Of a DNA stretch of 64,000 nucleotides, positions 24,720 through 33,604 are shown one piece after another. Numbering within the stretch: position 1 is the stretch's first letter; each line of letters begins with the position of its first letter. A program made the position numbers and the translations under genes. Source of the DNA: Muriicola marianensis (GTDB lineage: Bacteria > Bacteroidota > Bacteroidia > Flavobacteriales > Flavobacteriaceae); NCBI RefSeq assembly GCF_014638095.1, contig NZ_BMFH01000002.1, positions 496,001-560,000 on the forward strand. Direction: 5' to 3'. Below the pieces are notes generated by a model. It made no database searches, had not been told where the DNA came from, and worked only from the letters and a program-made list of their open reading frames with translations.

Positions 24720-25097
24720 TCAGGTTCCTTCCTGCCCCCTTTTACCGACCACCTCCATGATCCAGTAGATCAACTGGCCAAGGCCGTTGGCGAAAATGAA
24801 CAGCAGGATCCAGACCAGTAAAAGGTTGTTTTGCTTCAGGTTCGGGTTATAGGCCGCATGAACGATATAGAAGATCAGGCTTCCGAAAGAGACCAATACA
24901 GCCACCAGGACAAAGAGGACAATTACGCCGAGGTTGCCAAGGATCCACCCTTCGGGAAAGTTTTCCGAACCGTGCTCCAGATGGTCGATGTTGCCGATCA
25001 ACATAAACAGGAAGATAAAATATCCGATCAGGCCGAGAACGACCATTGCGATGGGGCCTATGGCAAAGAATGCCTGCCAGAATTTGCTGCGTAACAT
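24720..25097 (-). CDS. Small membrane protein, cardiolipin synthase N-terminal-like
   Basis: 125 residues with three membrane segments at about 10-34, 52-80 and 92-115. The pattern NNLLLVWILLFIFANGLGQLIYWIM resembles the PLDc_N domain found alone in many Bacteroidota (two or three helices, no phospholipase domain). No catalytic residues are present; the role is unknown. Convergent with the PorP-like gene. Confidence 0.65.
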   Translation of the reverse strand: MLRSKFWQAFFAIGPIAMVVLGLIGYFIFLFMLIGNIDHLEHGSENFPEGWILGNLGVIVLFVLVAVLVSFGSLIFYIVHAAYNPNLKQNNLLLVWILLFIFANGLGQLIYWIMEVVGKRGQEGT

Positions 25098-25156
25098 TAA
25101 GTCTAATTTAAAGGTTGTCCTTAAAAGTACCTTTTTTTAAAGAGTTGAACAAAGAA

Positions 25157-25190
25157 GAAAGACCCGGAAGATCCCGGGTCTTTCAGCTAG
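25157..25190 (-). terminator. Rho-independent terminator of the 25.2 kb secreted protein gene
   Basis: Eleven-base perfect stem GAAAGACCCGG / CCGGGTCTTTC with a six-base loop at 25157-25184. The minus strand continues T-rich. Confidence 0.7.
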
Positions 25191-25216
25191 GTTGGTCGGT
25201 CAGGTTTAATTTCTCT

Positions 25217-25984
25217 TTAGTTGGAGGGTGAATAAGCCATATCGGGCCGCATCATTCCCGTGTATTCTTCATAACTCAAAAGGTTGTTCATGAGGTCCCA
25301 CATGACCTTGCCTCCATCTTCTCCAAGCAATGCCTGGTTCGCTGCAGACATCTGGGCATGATCGACAGCGTCCTTGGCTGCGACGGCGACCATATAGAAT
25401 TCCCCTCGGGTCCCAAAACCACTTCGGTATACCCTGTAATAGACCTTAGATCCCTTACTGGCGAACATGTCTTTTACAGCTTTCATTTTTTCTCTTACTG
25501 CGGCACGATTTCCCGGTGTTACATAGAGGTAGTGGAATTTCCTGAAATTCTGTCCCTCCGGAGTTTGATTGATCCCTCCGGGCTGATAAGAAAGCTCTGC
25601 ATCCAGGTTGATGATGTAGTCTTGCTCTGTGTCGTAGCATTTGTCCATTCTTGCAAAAAGGGCACCCATGGCCTCTTTCCCCATTTTTTCTGACAGTTCC
25701 GCAAATACAGGCTTGTCCAGATCAGACATATTTTCGATCGGACTCACATAGAGGTAGCGGTTGTCTGAGGTGTTGGTAGTGATCCAGCCGGTACCCTGTA
25801 TATTGTGGGTTTTCATGTGGCCGATGAGTTCTTTGCAGACAGCCTCATATTCTGCCATCATACCTGGTTTTACCACATCTTCGTGGACCCAGTAGGACTG
25901 GTTGGCCGATCCCTGTGCGAAAAGAGCAGAGGAGAACAGGGCGAGCATTGTAAAGGTTAATACGTTTCTGAGTTTAGTTTTCAT
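25217..25984 (-). CDS. Secreted protein of unknown function (possible NIPSNAP/ABM-like dimeric barrel)
   Basis: 255 residues. A signal peptide ends after SALFAQ (about residue 24). The mature part seems to contain two similar halves: HEDVVKPGMMAEYEAVCKELI near residue 34 and YLYVTPGNRAAVREKMKAVKDMF near residue 155. This is the pattern of a duplicated ferredoxin-like alpha/beta barrel seen in NIPSNAP and antibiotic-monooxygenase-like proteins. No cofactor residues are obvious. Followed by its own terminator. Confidence 0.65.
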   Translation of the reverse strand: MKTKLRNVLTFTMLALFSSALFAQGSANQSYWVHEDVVKPGMMAEYEAVCKELIGHMKTHNIQGTGWITTNTSDNRYLYVSPIENMSDLDKPVFAELSEKMGKEAMGALFARMDKCYDTEQDYIINLDAELSYQPGGINQTPEGQNFRKFHYLYVTPGNRAAVREKMKAVKDMFASKGSKVYYRVYRSGFGTRGEFYMVAVAAKDAVDHAQMSAANQALLGEDGGKVMWDLMNNLLSYEEYTGMMRPDMAYSPSN

Positions 25985-26026
25985 GTTTATTCAAATTAAA
26001 GGTTACGGATAGGTTTGACGTAAGTA

Positions 26027-26539
26027 TTATTCCAGATTAGGTGGGATCAATTCGTATCCCAATTGTTGCAACAGGTAAAGCTCATTGTAATAAATATCTT
26101 CCCTGCTTATTTTGTTCTCTTCGTTCAAGGTAAACATGGAAACTCCGTGAACCCTTGCTTTTTTACCCGTAGGGGTGAACTCTCCAAACACCCCCGTGTT
26201 AGTCCCCTCAAAGGTCCAGACAGCCACAACCTGCTCTCCTGACTCCACCCACTGGTCTAAGGTCACTCTGAGATCGGGGAAGGCCTTGCGGTAATTCTGT
26301 ATATAGGCATCGAGTTCCACTGATCCTTTTACTACCTGAATTCCGTTGAGGTTCCTCACAAATTCATCAGCCAATATTTTTCCCAGAGTCGTTCCATCGT
26401 TCGAATTCCATCCGAAATCCACGTACTGAATCACGAGTTGCTTCCGTGGAGAAAGGCCTGAATCGTTTGTTTTCTCAGGTGACCCGCAGGCGAGAGGCAG
26501 TAGAATGAACAGGATCCATCGAAAGGTAACTCGTTTCAT
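26027..26539 (-). CDS. NTF2-like (SnoaL/ester cyclase type) lipoprotein
   Basis: 170 residues from the ATG at 26539, which places the signal peptide at the very start; an ATG 18 bases upstream is less likely. The lipobox is LLPLAC. The mature protein has the SnoaL-like pattern VQYVDFGWNSNDGTTLGKILADEF, then FPDLRVTLDQWVESGEQVVAVWTFEGTNTG, which belongs to the polyketide-cyclase-like ester cyclase group. Many such proteins in Bacteroidota are of unknown function. Monocistronic by layout. Confidence 0.75.
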   Translation of the reverse strand: MKRVTFRWILFILLPLACGSPEKTNDSGLSPRKQLVIQYVDFGWNSNDGTTLGKILADEFVRNLNGIQVVKGSVELDAYIQNYRKAFPDLRVTLDQWVESGEQVVAVWTFEGTNTGVFGEFTPTGKKARVHGVSMFTLNEENKISREDIYYNELYLLQQLGYELIPPNLE

Positions 26540-26739
26540 ACGCCTGACATTTAACAATCATCCCCGCTACGGTTACTGTGATTAAATAAAATATATCTCT
26601 ATGAGATAAAGCGATCCATTCAGGACGAACAAGGTGAAAAACTGTCCGAAGAAGCATCTTTTTTTATCCCACAGGCCTCAAGGATATTTTTTCGTACCTT
26701 AGAGAGCCTCATTTCCTTAGCAGCGAGTTATGAAATGAA

Positions 26740-28701
26740 ATGAGAACAGGATCCTTCACACCGGTGATCATCTGCCTCCTCTTCCTTGTGAGCGGTCACC
26801 ATGCCCTGTCCCAGATTATCGACTTTCGTGAAGAAAATTCCTACAAAAAAGTATTTAAGCAAACCGATAATTTTGGCCCTTCCTACCTTGACACCCTGGA
26901 GATGGCCTACGTTCAGGCCCCCTCTGATTCTCTCAGACTGACCATTTTAAACGACCTCTCCTACTACTGGCATACCCGTGATCTGGCTAAAGCCTACGAA
27001 TTCACTCAAAAGGGATTGAGGGAAGCCCGGGAACTGGAACTGCCGAAATGGGTCGGGCGATTCCAGATCACCCAGGGGGCTATCCTGCTAAGGGACGAAA
27101 AACTGGATAGCGCCAGGATTGTCCTGGGAATGGCCATGAAACGGGTAGACCGCGATGAACTCCCTATGCTCTTTACCCAATTGGGTTATGTGGCGGAAAG
27201 GGAAGGCGATCTGGCCAAGGCTGCTGAATACGCCATGCGTACATTAAAACTAGGCGAACAGCTCGGGGATGTTCACGCCCAGGCTCAGGCGTACAGTGAT
27301 ATCAGCAACCTTTTCTGGAAGCAAAAGAAATTCAAGAAGGGCCTGGAACAGGGACTCCTGGCCATAGAATTGTTCGAAAGTACCGGACTCAATGATCTGG
27401 ATTATGATTTCACCCTTTATGTGGTAGGGAATAACCACCTTGCCCTGGGAAATACTGAAGAAGCCCTGAAATACTTCAACCATGCCATATCCATAGGGGA
27501 GAGGTACGGATTCTATAACAACCTGAGTGATATATATATTTCCCTGGCCGATCTCTTTGGCCATACCAGTGAACTGGCCAAAGGGGAAGCAGCGGCCTTC
27601 AATGCGATCCGCTATAGCGAACGACTCAACAATAACTTTATGTTGATGCGTTCCTGGCTTGCCCTGGGCAAAATGCAAAGATTACAGGGGAAATACCTTT
27701 CAGCCATAAAAAGTCTGGAGAAAAGTATTGAAATCGCGACCGACGATTTCGGAGATGCCTTCTTTTTGAGTGATGCTTACCAGAACCTGGGGAAAGCATA
27801 TGCGGGAAGTCATAACTACCGGCAGGCTTACGCGGCTTTTGAGAAATATGACGAACTCCAGAAAGAAGTCTTCACGGCAGAAGCCGATGAGCGCATGTCG
27901 CAGATCCAAACCGAATTCGACGTGGCCGAGAAGGATAATACTATCCAGATACAGGGTATGCAGATCAGAAAACAACAGATCATTCAGACCCTGGGGATCG
28001 TATTGATCATACTTCTGATCCTTTACCTGGTACTTATCTTTAAGTCGGCCCGAACAAATCGGAGAAATAGTGAAAAGCTCAGGATACAGAATGAAGAAAA
28101 AGAATTTCTGCTGAAAGAAATCCACCACAGGGTAAAGAACAACCTGGAGATTGTTTCCAGCCTGCTGTCTCTGCAGGCCGACCAGATCCTGGACCCAAAG
28201 GTAAAAAGCGCCATGATCAAAAGCCAGCAGCGCGTTCACAGCATGAGTATGATCCATCAGAGGCTGTACCAGGGGAAAAGTCTGTCTCACATTGAAATGA
28301 AAGATTATTTCCGAAATCTGGGCAACTATGTGATACATTCCTATGGTAAGGAAGATCTGATCACATTGGATTGTGAGATGGAACCTATTACAGTGGATAT
28401 AGACCACGCTATCCCCATAGGACTTATCGTAAATGAACTGCTGTCAAATGCCCTGAAATATGCCTTTCCTGATGACCGGAAGGGTCATATTCGGATCTCT
28501 CTTTATCAACGGGGATCAGTGCTACACCTGGAGGTCTCTGATGACGGGATAGGGAAAGACAACGGACACGGAACAGAGGGCACGGGCTTTGGGACGCAGC
28601 TGATCGCCCTGCTGACCACCCAGCTCGACGGCGAAATGGATTTGGTAGTGGACAAAGGAACATCGGTCTCATTTAATTTTCAACTCACACAAGCCGCCTG
28701 A
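26740..28701 (+). CDS. TPR sensor histidine kinase, HisKA_2 family
   Basis: 653 residues. A signal peptide (1-25) is followed by about 370 residues of tetratricopeptide repeats (for example LAKAAEYAMRTLKLGEQLGD and NTEEALKYFNHAISIGERYG), predicted to be periplasmic. One membrane helix lies at about 412-432. The kinase core begins with LLKEIHHRVKNN (His462/463), the HisKA_2 phosphorylation site, followed by an HATPase with NELLSNALKYAF (N box) and DDGIG (G1 box). The LytTR response regulator gene starts two bases after its stop, so they form a pair. Confidence 0.9.
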   Translation: MRTGSFTPVIICLLFLVSGHHALSQIIDFREENSYKKVFKQTDNFGPSYLDTLEMAYVQAPSDSLRLTILNDLSYYWHTRDLAKAYEFTQKGLREARELELPKWVGRFQITQGAILLRDEKLDSARIVLGMAMKRVDRDELPMLFTQLGYVAEREGDLAKAAEYAMRTLKLGEQLGDVHAQAQAYSDISNLFWKQKKFKKGLEQGLLAIELFESTGLNDLDYDFTLYVVGNNHLALGNTEEALKYFNHAISIGERYGFYNNLSDIYISLADLFGHTSELAKGEAAAFNAIRYSERLNNNFMLMRSWLALGKMQRLQGKYLSAIKSLEKSIEIATDDFGDAFFLSDAYQNLGKAYAGSHNYRQAYAAFEKYDELQKEVFTAEADERMSQIQTEFDVAEKDNTIQIQGMQIRKQQIIQTLGIVLIILLILYLVLIFKSARTNRRNSEKLRIQNEEKEFLLKEIHHRVKNNLEIVSSLLSLQADQILDPKVKSAMIKSQQRVHSMSMIHQRLYQGKSLSHIEMKDYFRNLGNYVIHSYGKEDLITLDCEMEPITVDIDHAIPIGLIVNELLSNALKYAFPDDRKGHIRISLYQRGSVLHLEVSDDGIGKDNGHGTEGTGFGTQLIALLTTQLDGEMDLVVDKGTSVSFNFQLTQAA

Positions 28702-28702
28702 C

Positions 28703-29437
28703 ATGGAACAACGAACAAGGGTACTCATCGTAGAGGACGACATGATCATCGCCTCCAACATTTCACTCCAGCTGACCAAGACGGGCTATGAGGTCACGGG
28801 TATCGAATCGAGGGGAGAGGAGGCCGTCATCCATTCCCGCCTTAATCCACCTGATGTAATCCTTATGGATATCAACCTGAAGGGAAGGTTAAATGGTATT
28901 GAAACGGTAAAAAAGATACAGCGTGACGCTGACATCCCCGTCGTTTATATCACGGCCAATAACGACGAGGCTACCTTTGAGGAAGCCAGGAAAACTCATC
29001 CTTTTGCTTTCGTGGACAAACCCATTACCATGCGCGACCTGAGCAGGACACTGGCCCTGGTGACCGAGCAGCTCAAGAATAAGGAAGAGGTGGGGGAGAG
29101 TTCTGAGGAGCATATCGCCCTGCTGAACGACCGGATCTTCATCCGCTACCAGGGACAGATGGTAAAATTATTGTTGCAGGATATTCTCTATTTAGAGGCT
29201 GATCGGAATTACTGTCACCTGGTCACGGACAAGAAGCAATTCGTCCTGGCCACCACCCTGAAAGACATGCAGGTAAAACTACCTGAATCCCTGTTTGTGC
29301 GGGTACACCGATCTTTTGTGGTCAACATCTCAAAACTGGATGTGCTGGGAGATGGCCATGTTGAGATCAACAGAAAGGTCATCCCTTTGAGTCGTTCTTA
29401 CAGGGATGAACTCCTGAAACACCTGCAGACCATTTGA
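28703..29437 (+). CDS. LytTR-family response regulator, partner of the TPR kinase
   Basis: 244 residues. An N-terminal receiver domain has the acidic pair EDD (residues 11-13), phosphorylation site Asp56 in VILMDINLKG, and the conserved Thr and Lys (YITAN, FVDKP). A C-terminal LytTR DNA-binding domain follows (DILYLEADRNYCHLVT, VRVHRSFVVNI, the final IPLSRSYRDELL). It would bind promoters as a dimer when phosphorylated. The kinase gene ends two bases before. Confidence 0.92.
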   Translation: MEQRTRVLIVEDDMIIASNISLQLTKTGYEVTGIESRGEEAVIHSRLNPPDVILMDINLKGRLNGIETVKKIQRDADIPVVYITANNDEATFEEARKTHPFAFVDKPITMRDLSRTLALVTEQLKNKEEVGESSEEHIALLNDRIFIRYQGQMVKLLLQDILYLEADRNYCHLVTDKKQFVLATTLKDMQVKLPESLFVRVHRSFVVNISKLDVLGDGHVEINRKVIPLSRSYRDELLKHLQTI

Positions 29438-29472
29438 TCCTCTGACCGCAGCATAGCAGTAACACGGTCTGT

Positions 29473-30090
29473 TTATTTGTCTGCAGAGCGTTTTTTCATG
29501 ATCTGAGAGATCTCACGGCTGCCCTGATCTTTTTTGGAGGCAAGTTCTGAAATGATCCTGGGGTGATCTTCCTCCCGCCCCTGCGAGAGTTTATAGGCGG
29601 CCTGTATCTCGTCGATCCTGATCCGGAAACCCATCACTCCTCTTACTTGTCTCAAGGTAGCATCAGACATGCGATGCAGGGATACGGGTTCCTTTTCCCC
29701 GGCTTCGTGATGATCTACCAGGCTGCTCAGCCAGGCAAATACTTCCTCCTCTGACATGATTTCAACACTGCCGTAAACGTGTACCGCGATGTAATTCCAG
29801 GTAGGCACTTCTTCTTCCTTATACCAGGAGGAGGACACATAGGAATGGGCGCCATTGAAGATGCACAATACGGTTGGATTGTCTGAAAAAGCACGCCACT
29901 GTGGGTTTGCCTTGGCGATGTGCCCGATCAGGATATCCCTTCCATCGTTATCCGTGGAAAGTTCTAGTGGGGTGTGGGTTGCCCAGGGCTTCCCTTCGAG
30001 GTCGTTTACCAGGATTCCGAAGGAATGGGCGGCGATGAAATCCTTGACCTCTGAAAGGTCTTCATTCTTATAATGTTGTGGGATATACAT
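29473..30090 (-). CDS. paiB: PaiB-type FMN-binding split-barrel protein
   Basis: 205 residues. The family start MYIPQHYKNEDLSEVKDFI, the block GKPWATHTPLEL and GHIAKANPQWRAF, and the central SSSWYKEEEVPTWNYIAVHVYG are typical of PaiB, an FMN-binding split-barrel protein first described in Bacillus as a negative regulator of sporulation and protease genes. The C-terminal KSQ-like helix (LSQGREEDHPRI) is also present. It is likely a flavin-binding enzyme or repressor; the partner PaiA acetyltransferase is not adjacent. Confidence 0.88.
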   Translation of the reverse strand: MYIPQHYKNEDLSEVKDFIAAHSFGILVNDLEGKPWATHTPLELSTDNDGRDILIGHIAKANPQWRAFSDNPTVLCIFNGAHSYVSSSWYKEEEVPTWNYIAVHVYGSVEIMSEEEVFAWLSSLVDHHEAGEKEPVSLHRMSDATLRQVRGVMGFRIRIDEIQAAYKLSQGREEDHPRIISELASKKDQGSREISQIMKKRSADK

Positions 30091-30106
30091 AACTCTGTGC
30101 TGAGCT

Positions 30107-30114
30107 CAAAAATA
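30107..30114 (-). promoter_or_regulatory. -7 promoter box before paiB
   Basis: The minus strand reads TATTTTTG, an exact TAnnTTTG match, 16 bases before the start codon. No clear -33 element. Confidence 0.4.
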
Positions 30115-30291
30115 GATAAATTCTTTATGCAGGGCCTTCTTCATGACGACTGGTAGTACAAAATTGACAATTCAGTACATCTAAGTTGAAATCCTGAGCT
30201 TTTATAGAGAATATTACGACCTGAAAGGACACACATCTGCTGCTTTAAAGAGATGAAAGTCGAAGCCGACAAAGAGGAACTATCTTTTTGT

Positions 30292-30299
30292 TACCTTTA
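30292..30299 (+). promoter_or_regulatory. -7-like box before the LytS-type kinase
   Basis: TACCTTTA, one base from TAnnTTTG, 42 bases before the ATG at 30342. Its position inside the longer reading frame argues against an upstream start at 30288. Confidence 0.3.
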
Positions 30300-30341
30300 A
30301 GAAAACAGGCATCGGATTTTAGTGAAAATCAGAAAATAAGA

Positions 30342-31664
30342 ATGAAAAGTTTGTATCAGATATTTAAGGTTTCCGTACTGATCGCCGCTGTGATCGTAAT
30401 TATCAATGTGCTGATCAACCTAAGTTACGATTGGGGCGTGATGGAAATACTTGAACTCGCAGGAATTTCCATGATCTACAGTTTTACGCTGACCGCAGTG
30501 AGTTCCTATTTCCACGAATACTCCAATACCAAATACAGCTGGGCAACCCAGCCTCAAAAAAGGTTGTGGTTCGGAGCCATAGGATCCGTCATCGTCACGG
30601 TCCTGGCCTTTGCCATCGTCCGATGGTTTGTAGAGGTTATTATATACGATAAGTCCCTGGACGAATTTATAGCAGGAGAAAGAGTATACAATTACATTAT
30701 AGCGCTGGCCATAGTTCTGATCGCTTCCCTGTTCTTCCACGCGTTTTATTTCTGGAAGGCCCTTCAGGACACCAAGATCAGGGAACAGAAGATCATTGCG
30801 GGAACGGCTTCGGCTAAGTTCGATGCCTTGAAAAACCAGCTCGACCCGCATTTCCTCTTCAACAGTCTGAACGTGCTGACGAGCCTGATCGAAGAGGACC
30901 CGGATCAGGCTCAGCGATTCACAACGGCCCTTTCTAAGGTGTATCGTTATGTGCTGGAACAAAAGAACAAGGACCTGGTCCCGGTAGATGAGGAACTCGA
31001 TTTCGCCCGGACCTACGTCAAACTCCTGACGATGAGGTTTGAAGATGGTATTCGGTTCGAGATCCCTGAGCAGGCAACCAATACCGGGGCAAAGATTGTC
31101 CCCCTCTCACTGCAGCTGTTGCTGGAGAATGCGGTTAAGCACAACATGGTGACTTCGGCAAAGCCACTGGTGATACGGGTGTTCGAAAGGGATGGCAATC
31201 TTGTGGTTCAGAACAATATACAGGAAAAATCAGTGGTCAGACGAAGCAGTGGGGTAGGGTTGCGGAACATTCAGCAGCGGTATTCCATTCTGTCGGACAG
31301 GAAAGTAAGTATTAACAAATCGGTATCGGAATTCAGTGTGGAGCTACCGATGCTCACTAAACAAATAGGAAACATGGAATCGCAAAAAGCATTTATAGAG
31401 GACAAACGTTACAAGAAGGCCAAGGAACAGGTAGAGGCCATCAAGGGGTTTTATGGCAACCTGCTGGCGTACTGTATAGTGATCCCTTTTCTCGCATGGC
31501 TGAATTATCGCACCACAGACTTTCCCTGGGTGTTGTTCCCGGCCCTGGGGTGGGGACTTGGAGTGATAACCCATGGGATGGAGGCCTATGGCTATAACCC
31601 TTTATGGGGAAAGCGATGGGAGGAGCGAAAGATCAGGGAATTCATGGAGCAGGATGATTTTTAG
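30342..31664 (+). CDS. LytS-type sensor histidine kinase fused to a C-terminal 2TM domain
   Basis: 440 residues from the ATG at 30342. Four membrane helices occupy residues 1-145. The His_kinase (LytS/YehU) domain has its phosphorylation site in LDPHFLFNSLNVL (His170), followed by an HATPase with LLLENAVKHNM and a short G box (SSGVGLRNIQQRY). After residue 345 comes an extra domain: KRYKKAKEQVEAIKGFYGNLLAYC, two membrane helices and a tail ending WEERKIREFMEQDDF. This is a complete 2TM domain, like the next three proteins. The arrangement suggests those proteins and this kinase interact in the membrane. Confidence 0.9.
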   Translation: MKSLYQIFKVSVLIAAVIVIINVLINLSYDWGVMEILELAGISMIYSFTLTAVSSYFHEYSNTKYSWATQPQKRLWFGAIGSVIVTVLAFAIVRWFVEVIIYDKSLDEFIAGERVYNYIIALAIVLIASLFFHAFYFWKALQDTKIREQKIIAGTASAKFDALKNQLDPHFLFNSLNVLTSLIEEDPDQAQRFTTALSKVYRYVLEQKNKDLVPVDEELDFARTYVKLLTMRFEDGIRFEIPEQATNTGAKIVPLSLQLLLENAVKHNMVTSAKPLVIRVFERDGNLVVQNNIQEKSVVRRSSGVGLRNIQQRYSILSDRKVSINKSVSEFSVELPMLTKQIGNMESQKAFIEDKRYKKAKEQVEAIKGFYGNLLAYCIVIPFLAWLNYRTTDFPWVLFPALGWGLGVITHGMEAYGYNPLWGKRWEERKIREFMEQDDF

Positions 31665-31805
31665 ATCTTCCTGCCGGTTGAAAACCGCCGTATGGAATTG
31701 AGTTCTACGATTCATCAAGGATAAAAGACAGTTGGGAACACTTCTTTTTTATATGCCCCGGGAAACAGAGAATTTTGAGTAAATGAAATTCAAAAAACAC
31801 TGATC

Positions 31806-32108
31806 ATGGAAAATTTTGACAAAGAGAATAAGTACTTGCGAGCTAAAGAACGGGTAGAACGTCTGAGAAAATTCTACAGTAACCTCACTTCCTATGTAGT
31901 GGTGATCTCTGCACTGGCTTTGATCAACTACTACACCAATGAATGGCGCTATATGTGGTTTCTCTGGGCCGCCTTTGGTTGGGGGATTGGGATCCTGTTC
32001 CACGCGATCGGAACCTTTGATCTGAACCCTTTCTTTGGCAGGTCGTGGGAACAAAGGAAGATAAAGGAATTCATGCGGGAGGACGAAGAGATCAATAAAT
32101 GGGAATAG
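31806..32108 (+). CDS. 2TM domain protein, copy 1
   Basis: 100 residues. It has the full 2TM pattern: a basic amphipathic start YLRAKERVERLRKFYSNLTSYVV, two membrane helices at about 30-47 and 56-75, the loop YMWFLWAAFGWGIGILFHAIGTF, and the C-terminal motif WEQRKIKEFMREDEE. Such proteins are common in Bacteroidota and found alone or fused to LytS-type kinases. Function unknown. It is the first of three tandem stand-alone copies between the kinase and the LytTR regulator. Confidence 0.88.
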   Translation: MENFDKENKYLRAKERVERLRKFYSNLTSYVVVISALALINYYTNEWRYMWFLWAAFGWGIGILFHAIGTFDLNPFFGRSWEQRKIKEFMREDEEINKWE

Positions 32109-32125
32109 CCCTAAAAACTCAGGTG

Positions 32126-32449
32126 ATGGAACAGAAAAGACCGGAAGACGAGAAATTCAAAAAAGCCAAGAAAAAAGTAGAAGAGCTCAAGGGGTTTTAT
32201 ATCCACCTGAGTGTGTATATCGTGATCAATTCGTTTATTCTGCTGAATCTGCTTATCAGATCATGGGATGGTTCAGAACACTTTTGGCAGTTCGGCACCT
32301 TCTTTACTCCTTTTTTCTGGGGTATCGGATTGGCCTTCCACGGGTTCAAGGTCTTTGACTACAACCCGATTCTGGGCAAGAAATGGGAGGAAAAGCAGAT
32401 TAAAAAGTTTATAGAAAAGGATAAAAGGGACGCATCAAAATACAGGTAA
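32126..32449 (+). CDS. 2TM domain protein, copy 2
   Basis: 107 residues from the ATG at 32126. A start at 32099 overlapping copy 1 by ten bases is possible but adds nothing family-like. Pattern: KFKKAKKKVEELKGFYIHLSVYIV, two membrane helices, TFFTPFFWGIGLAFHGFKVF, and the tail WEEKQIKKFIEKDKRD. It is diverged from copy 1 in the helices but keeps the WGIG and W-E-x-x-x-I-K/R motifs. Confidence 0.85.
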   Translation: MEQKRPEDEKFKKAKKKVEELKGFYIHLSVYIVINSFILLNLLIRSWDGSEHFWQFGTFFTPFFWGIGLAFHGFKVFDYNPILGKKWEEKQIKKFIEKDKRDASKYR

Positions 32450-32450
32450 C

Positions 32451-32792
32451 ATGGAAAGCACAAGGACAACAGCGTATCAAAGGGCCGTAGAAAAGGTAAA
32501 AAGGATCAAGGGCTTCTACAAGCACCTCACTGCCTATCTGATTGTTAATACGATCATAGTGTGGGAAGGGCTAAAGGGGATCGAATTACTGGAGATGAAG
32601 ATGTCTGATGTAGATCCCGCCTTTCTGGAATGGCTGTTCTACAATGTATTCAGCGTACCCGTTCTCTGGGGAATAGGCTTGATCATTCACGCCCTGAGGG
32701 TATTTGGCCCCAACATGAAATTTGTAAAAGATTGGGAGGAACGGCAAATCAGAAAGTGGATGGAGCGAGATAACTTTTCACAGAGGACATAG
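32451..32792 (+). CDS. 2TM domain protein, copy 3
   Basis: 113 residues, starting one base after copy 2 ends. Pattern: AYQRAVEKVKRIKGFYKHLTAYLIV, two membrane helices, VFSVPVLWGIGLIIHALRVFG, and WEERQIRKWMERDNF at the end. The region between the helices is longer than in the other copies. The LytTR response regulator gene starts 14 bases after the stop, so all are likely one transcript. Confidence 0.88.
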   Translation: MESTRTTAYQRAVEKVKRIKGFYKHLTAYLIVNTIIVWEGLKGIELLEMKMSDVDPAFLEWLFYNVFSVPVLWGIGLIIHALRVFGPNMKFVKDWEERQIRKWMERDNFSQRT

Positions 32793-32806
32793 ATCAATAC
32801 CAAAGC

Positions 32807-33565
32807 ATGCGTGTAATTATTATCGAAGACGAAAAACCCGCCGCACGAAGGCTGGAAAGGATGCTGACTCATCTCGGCATTCAATCAGAACAGACCTTGC
32901 ATTCGGTAGAGGAATCCCTGGCATGGTTTCAGAACAATCCACATCCCGAACTGATCTTTCTGGACATCCAGCTATCTGACGGGCTTTCCTTTGAGATCTT
33001 CGACCTCCTGGATATCCGAAGTTCCATCATCTTTACCACTGCTTTTGATGAATACGCACTGCAGGCCTTTAAGCTGAACAGTATAGACTATCTGCTCAAG
33101 CCCATTGATGAGGATGAGTTGAAGAAGGCGGTCGACCAATACCGAAAGCAGAACGATACTATGAACCCGAAGATGACCATCGATTTTGAGGATATCAGAA
33201 AAATGCTGGTCAACCCCATAGAGAGGGAATACAAAAAGCGTTTCACGGTCAGGGTAGGGCAGCACCTCAAGATCTTACATGCCGATGATGTGGAGTGCTT
33301 CTACAGTGAGAACAAAGGAACCTATGCAGCGACCTCAGAGGGAAGATCCTACCTGATGGACACCACCCTGGAACAATTGGAAACCGAACTCCCCCCTAAC
33401 TTATTTTTCAGGGTAAGCCGCAAATACATAGTGAACATCAACCATATCCGGGACATCATCTCCTACACCAATTCCAGGTTGCAGATCAAGCTGAACAAGG
33501 GTGCAGACCAGGAAATTATCGTCAGCAGGGAACGTGTTCGTGATTTTAAGTTATGGTTGGAGTAA
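32807..33565 (+). CDS. LytTR-family response regulator, partner of the LytS-type kinase
   Basis: 252 residues. The receiver domain starts MRVIIIEDEKPAARRLE, with phosphorylation site Asp53 in LIFLDIQLSDG and the conserved Lys in YLLKPID. The LytTR DNA-binding domain spans about residues 148-252 (RVGQHLKILHADDVECFYSENKG, FFRVSRKYIVNINHI, VSRERVRDFKLWLE). This is the usual partner of LytS/YehU kinases. Being last in the unit, it is expected to act with the kinase fused to a 2TM domain at 30342. Confidence 0.93.
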   Translation: MRVIIIEDEKPAARRLERMLTHLGIQSEQTLHSVEESLAWFQNNPHPELIFLDIQLSDGLSFEIFDLLDIRSSIIFTTAFDEYALQAFKLNSIDYLLKPIDEDELKKAVDQYRKQNDTMNPKMTIDFEDIRKMLVNPIEREYKKRFTVRVGQHLKILHADDVECFYSENKGTYAATSEGRSYLMDTTLEQLETELPPNLFFRVSRKYIVNINHIRDIISYTNSRLQIKLNKGADQEIIVSRERVRDFKLWLE

Positions 33566-33604
33566 TGTAATTCAATAGCCTGAAAAAGAAATATTTAATA
33601 GTCA

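Noticed and set aside
27700-28407. 235-codon minus-strand frame opposite the TPR kinase
   Set aside because: Antisense to the kinase core, no recognisable domain.
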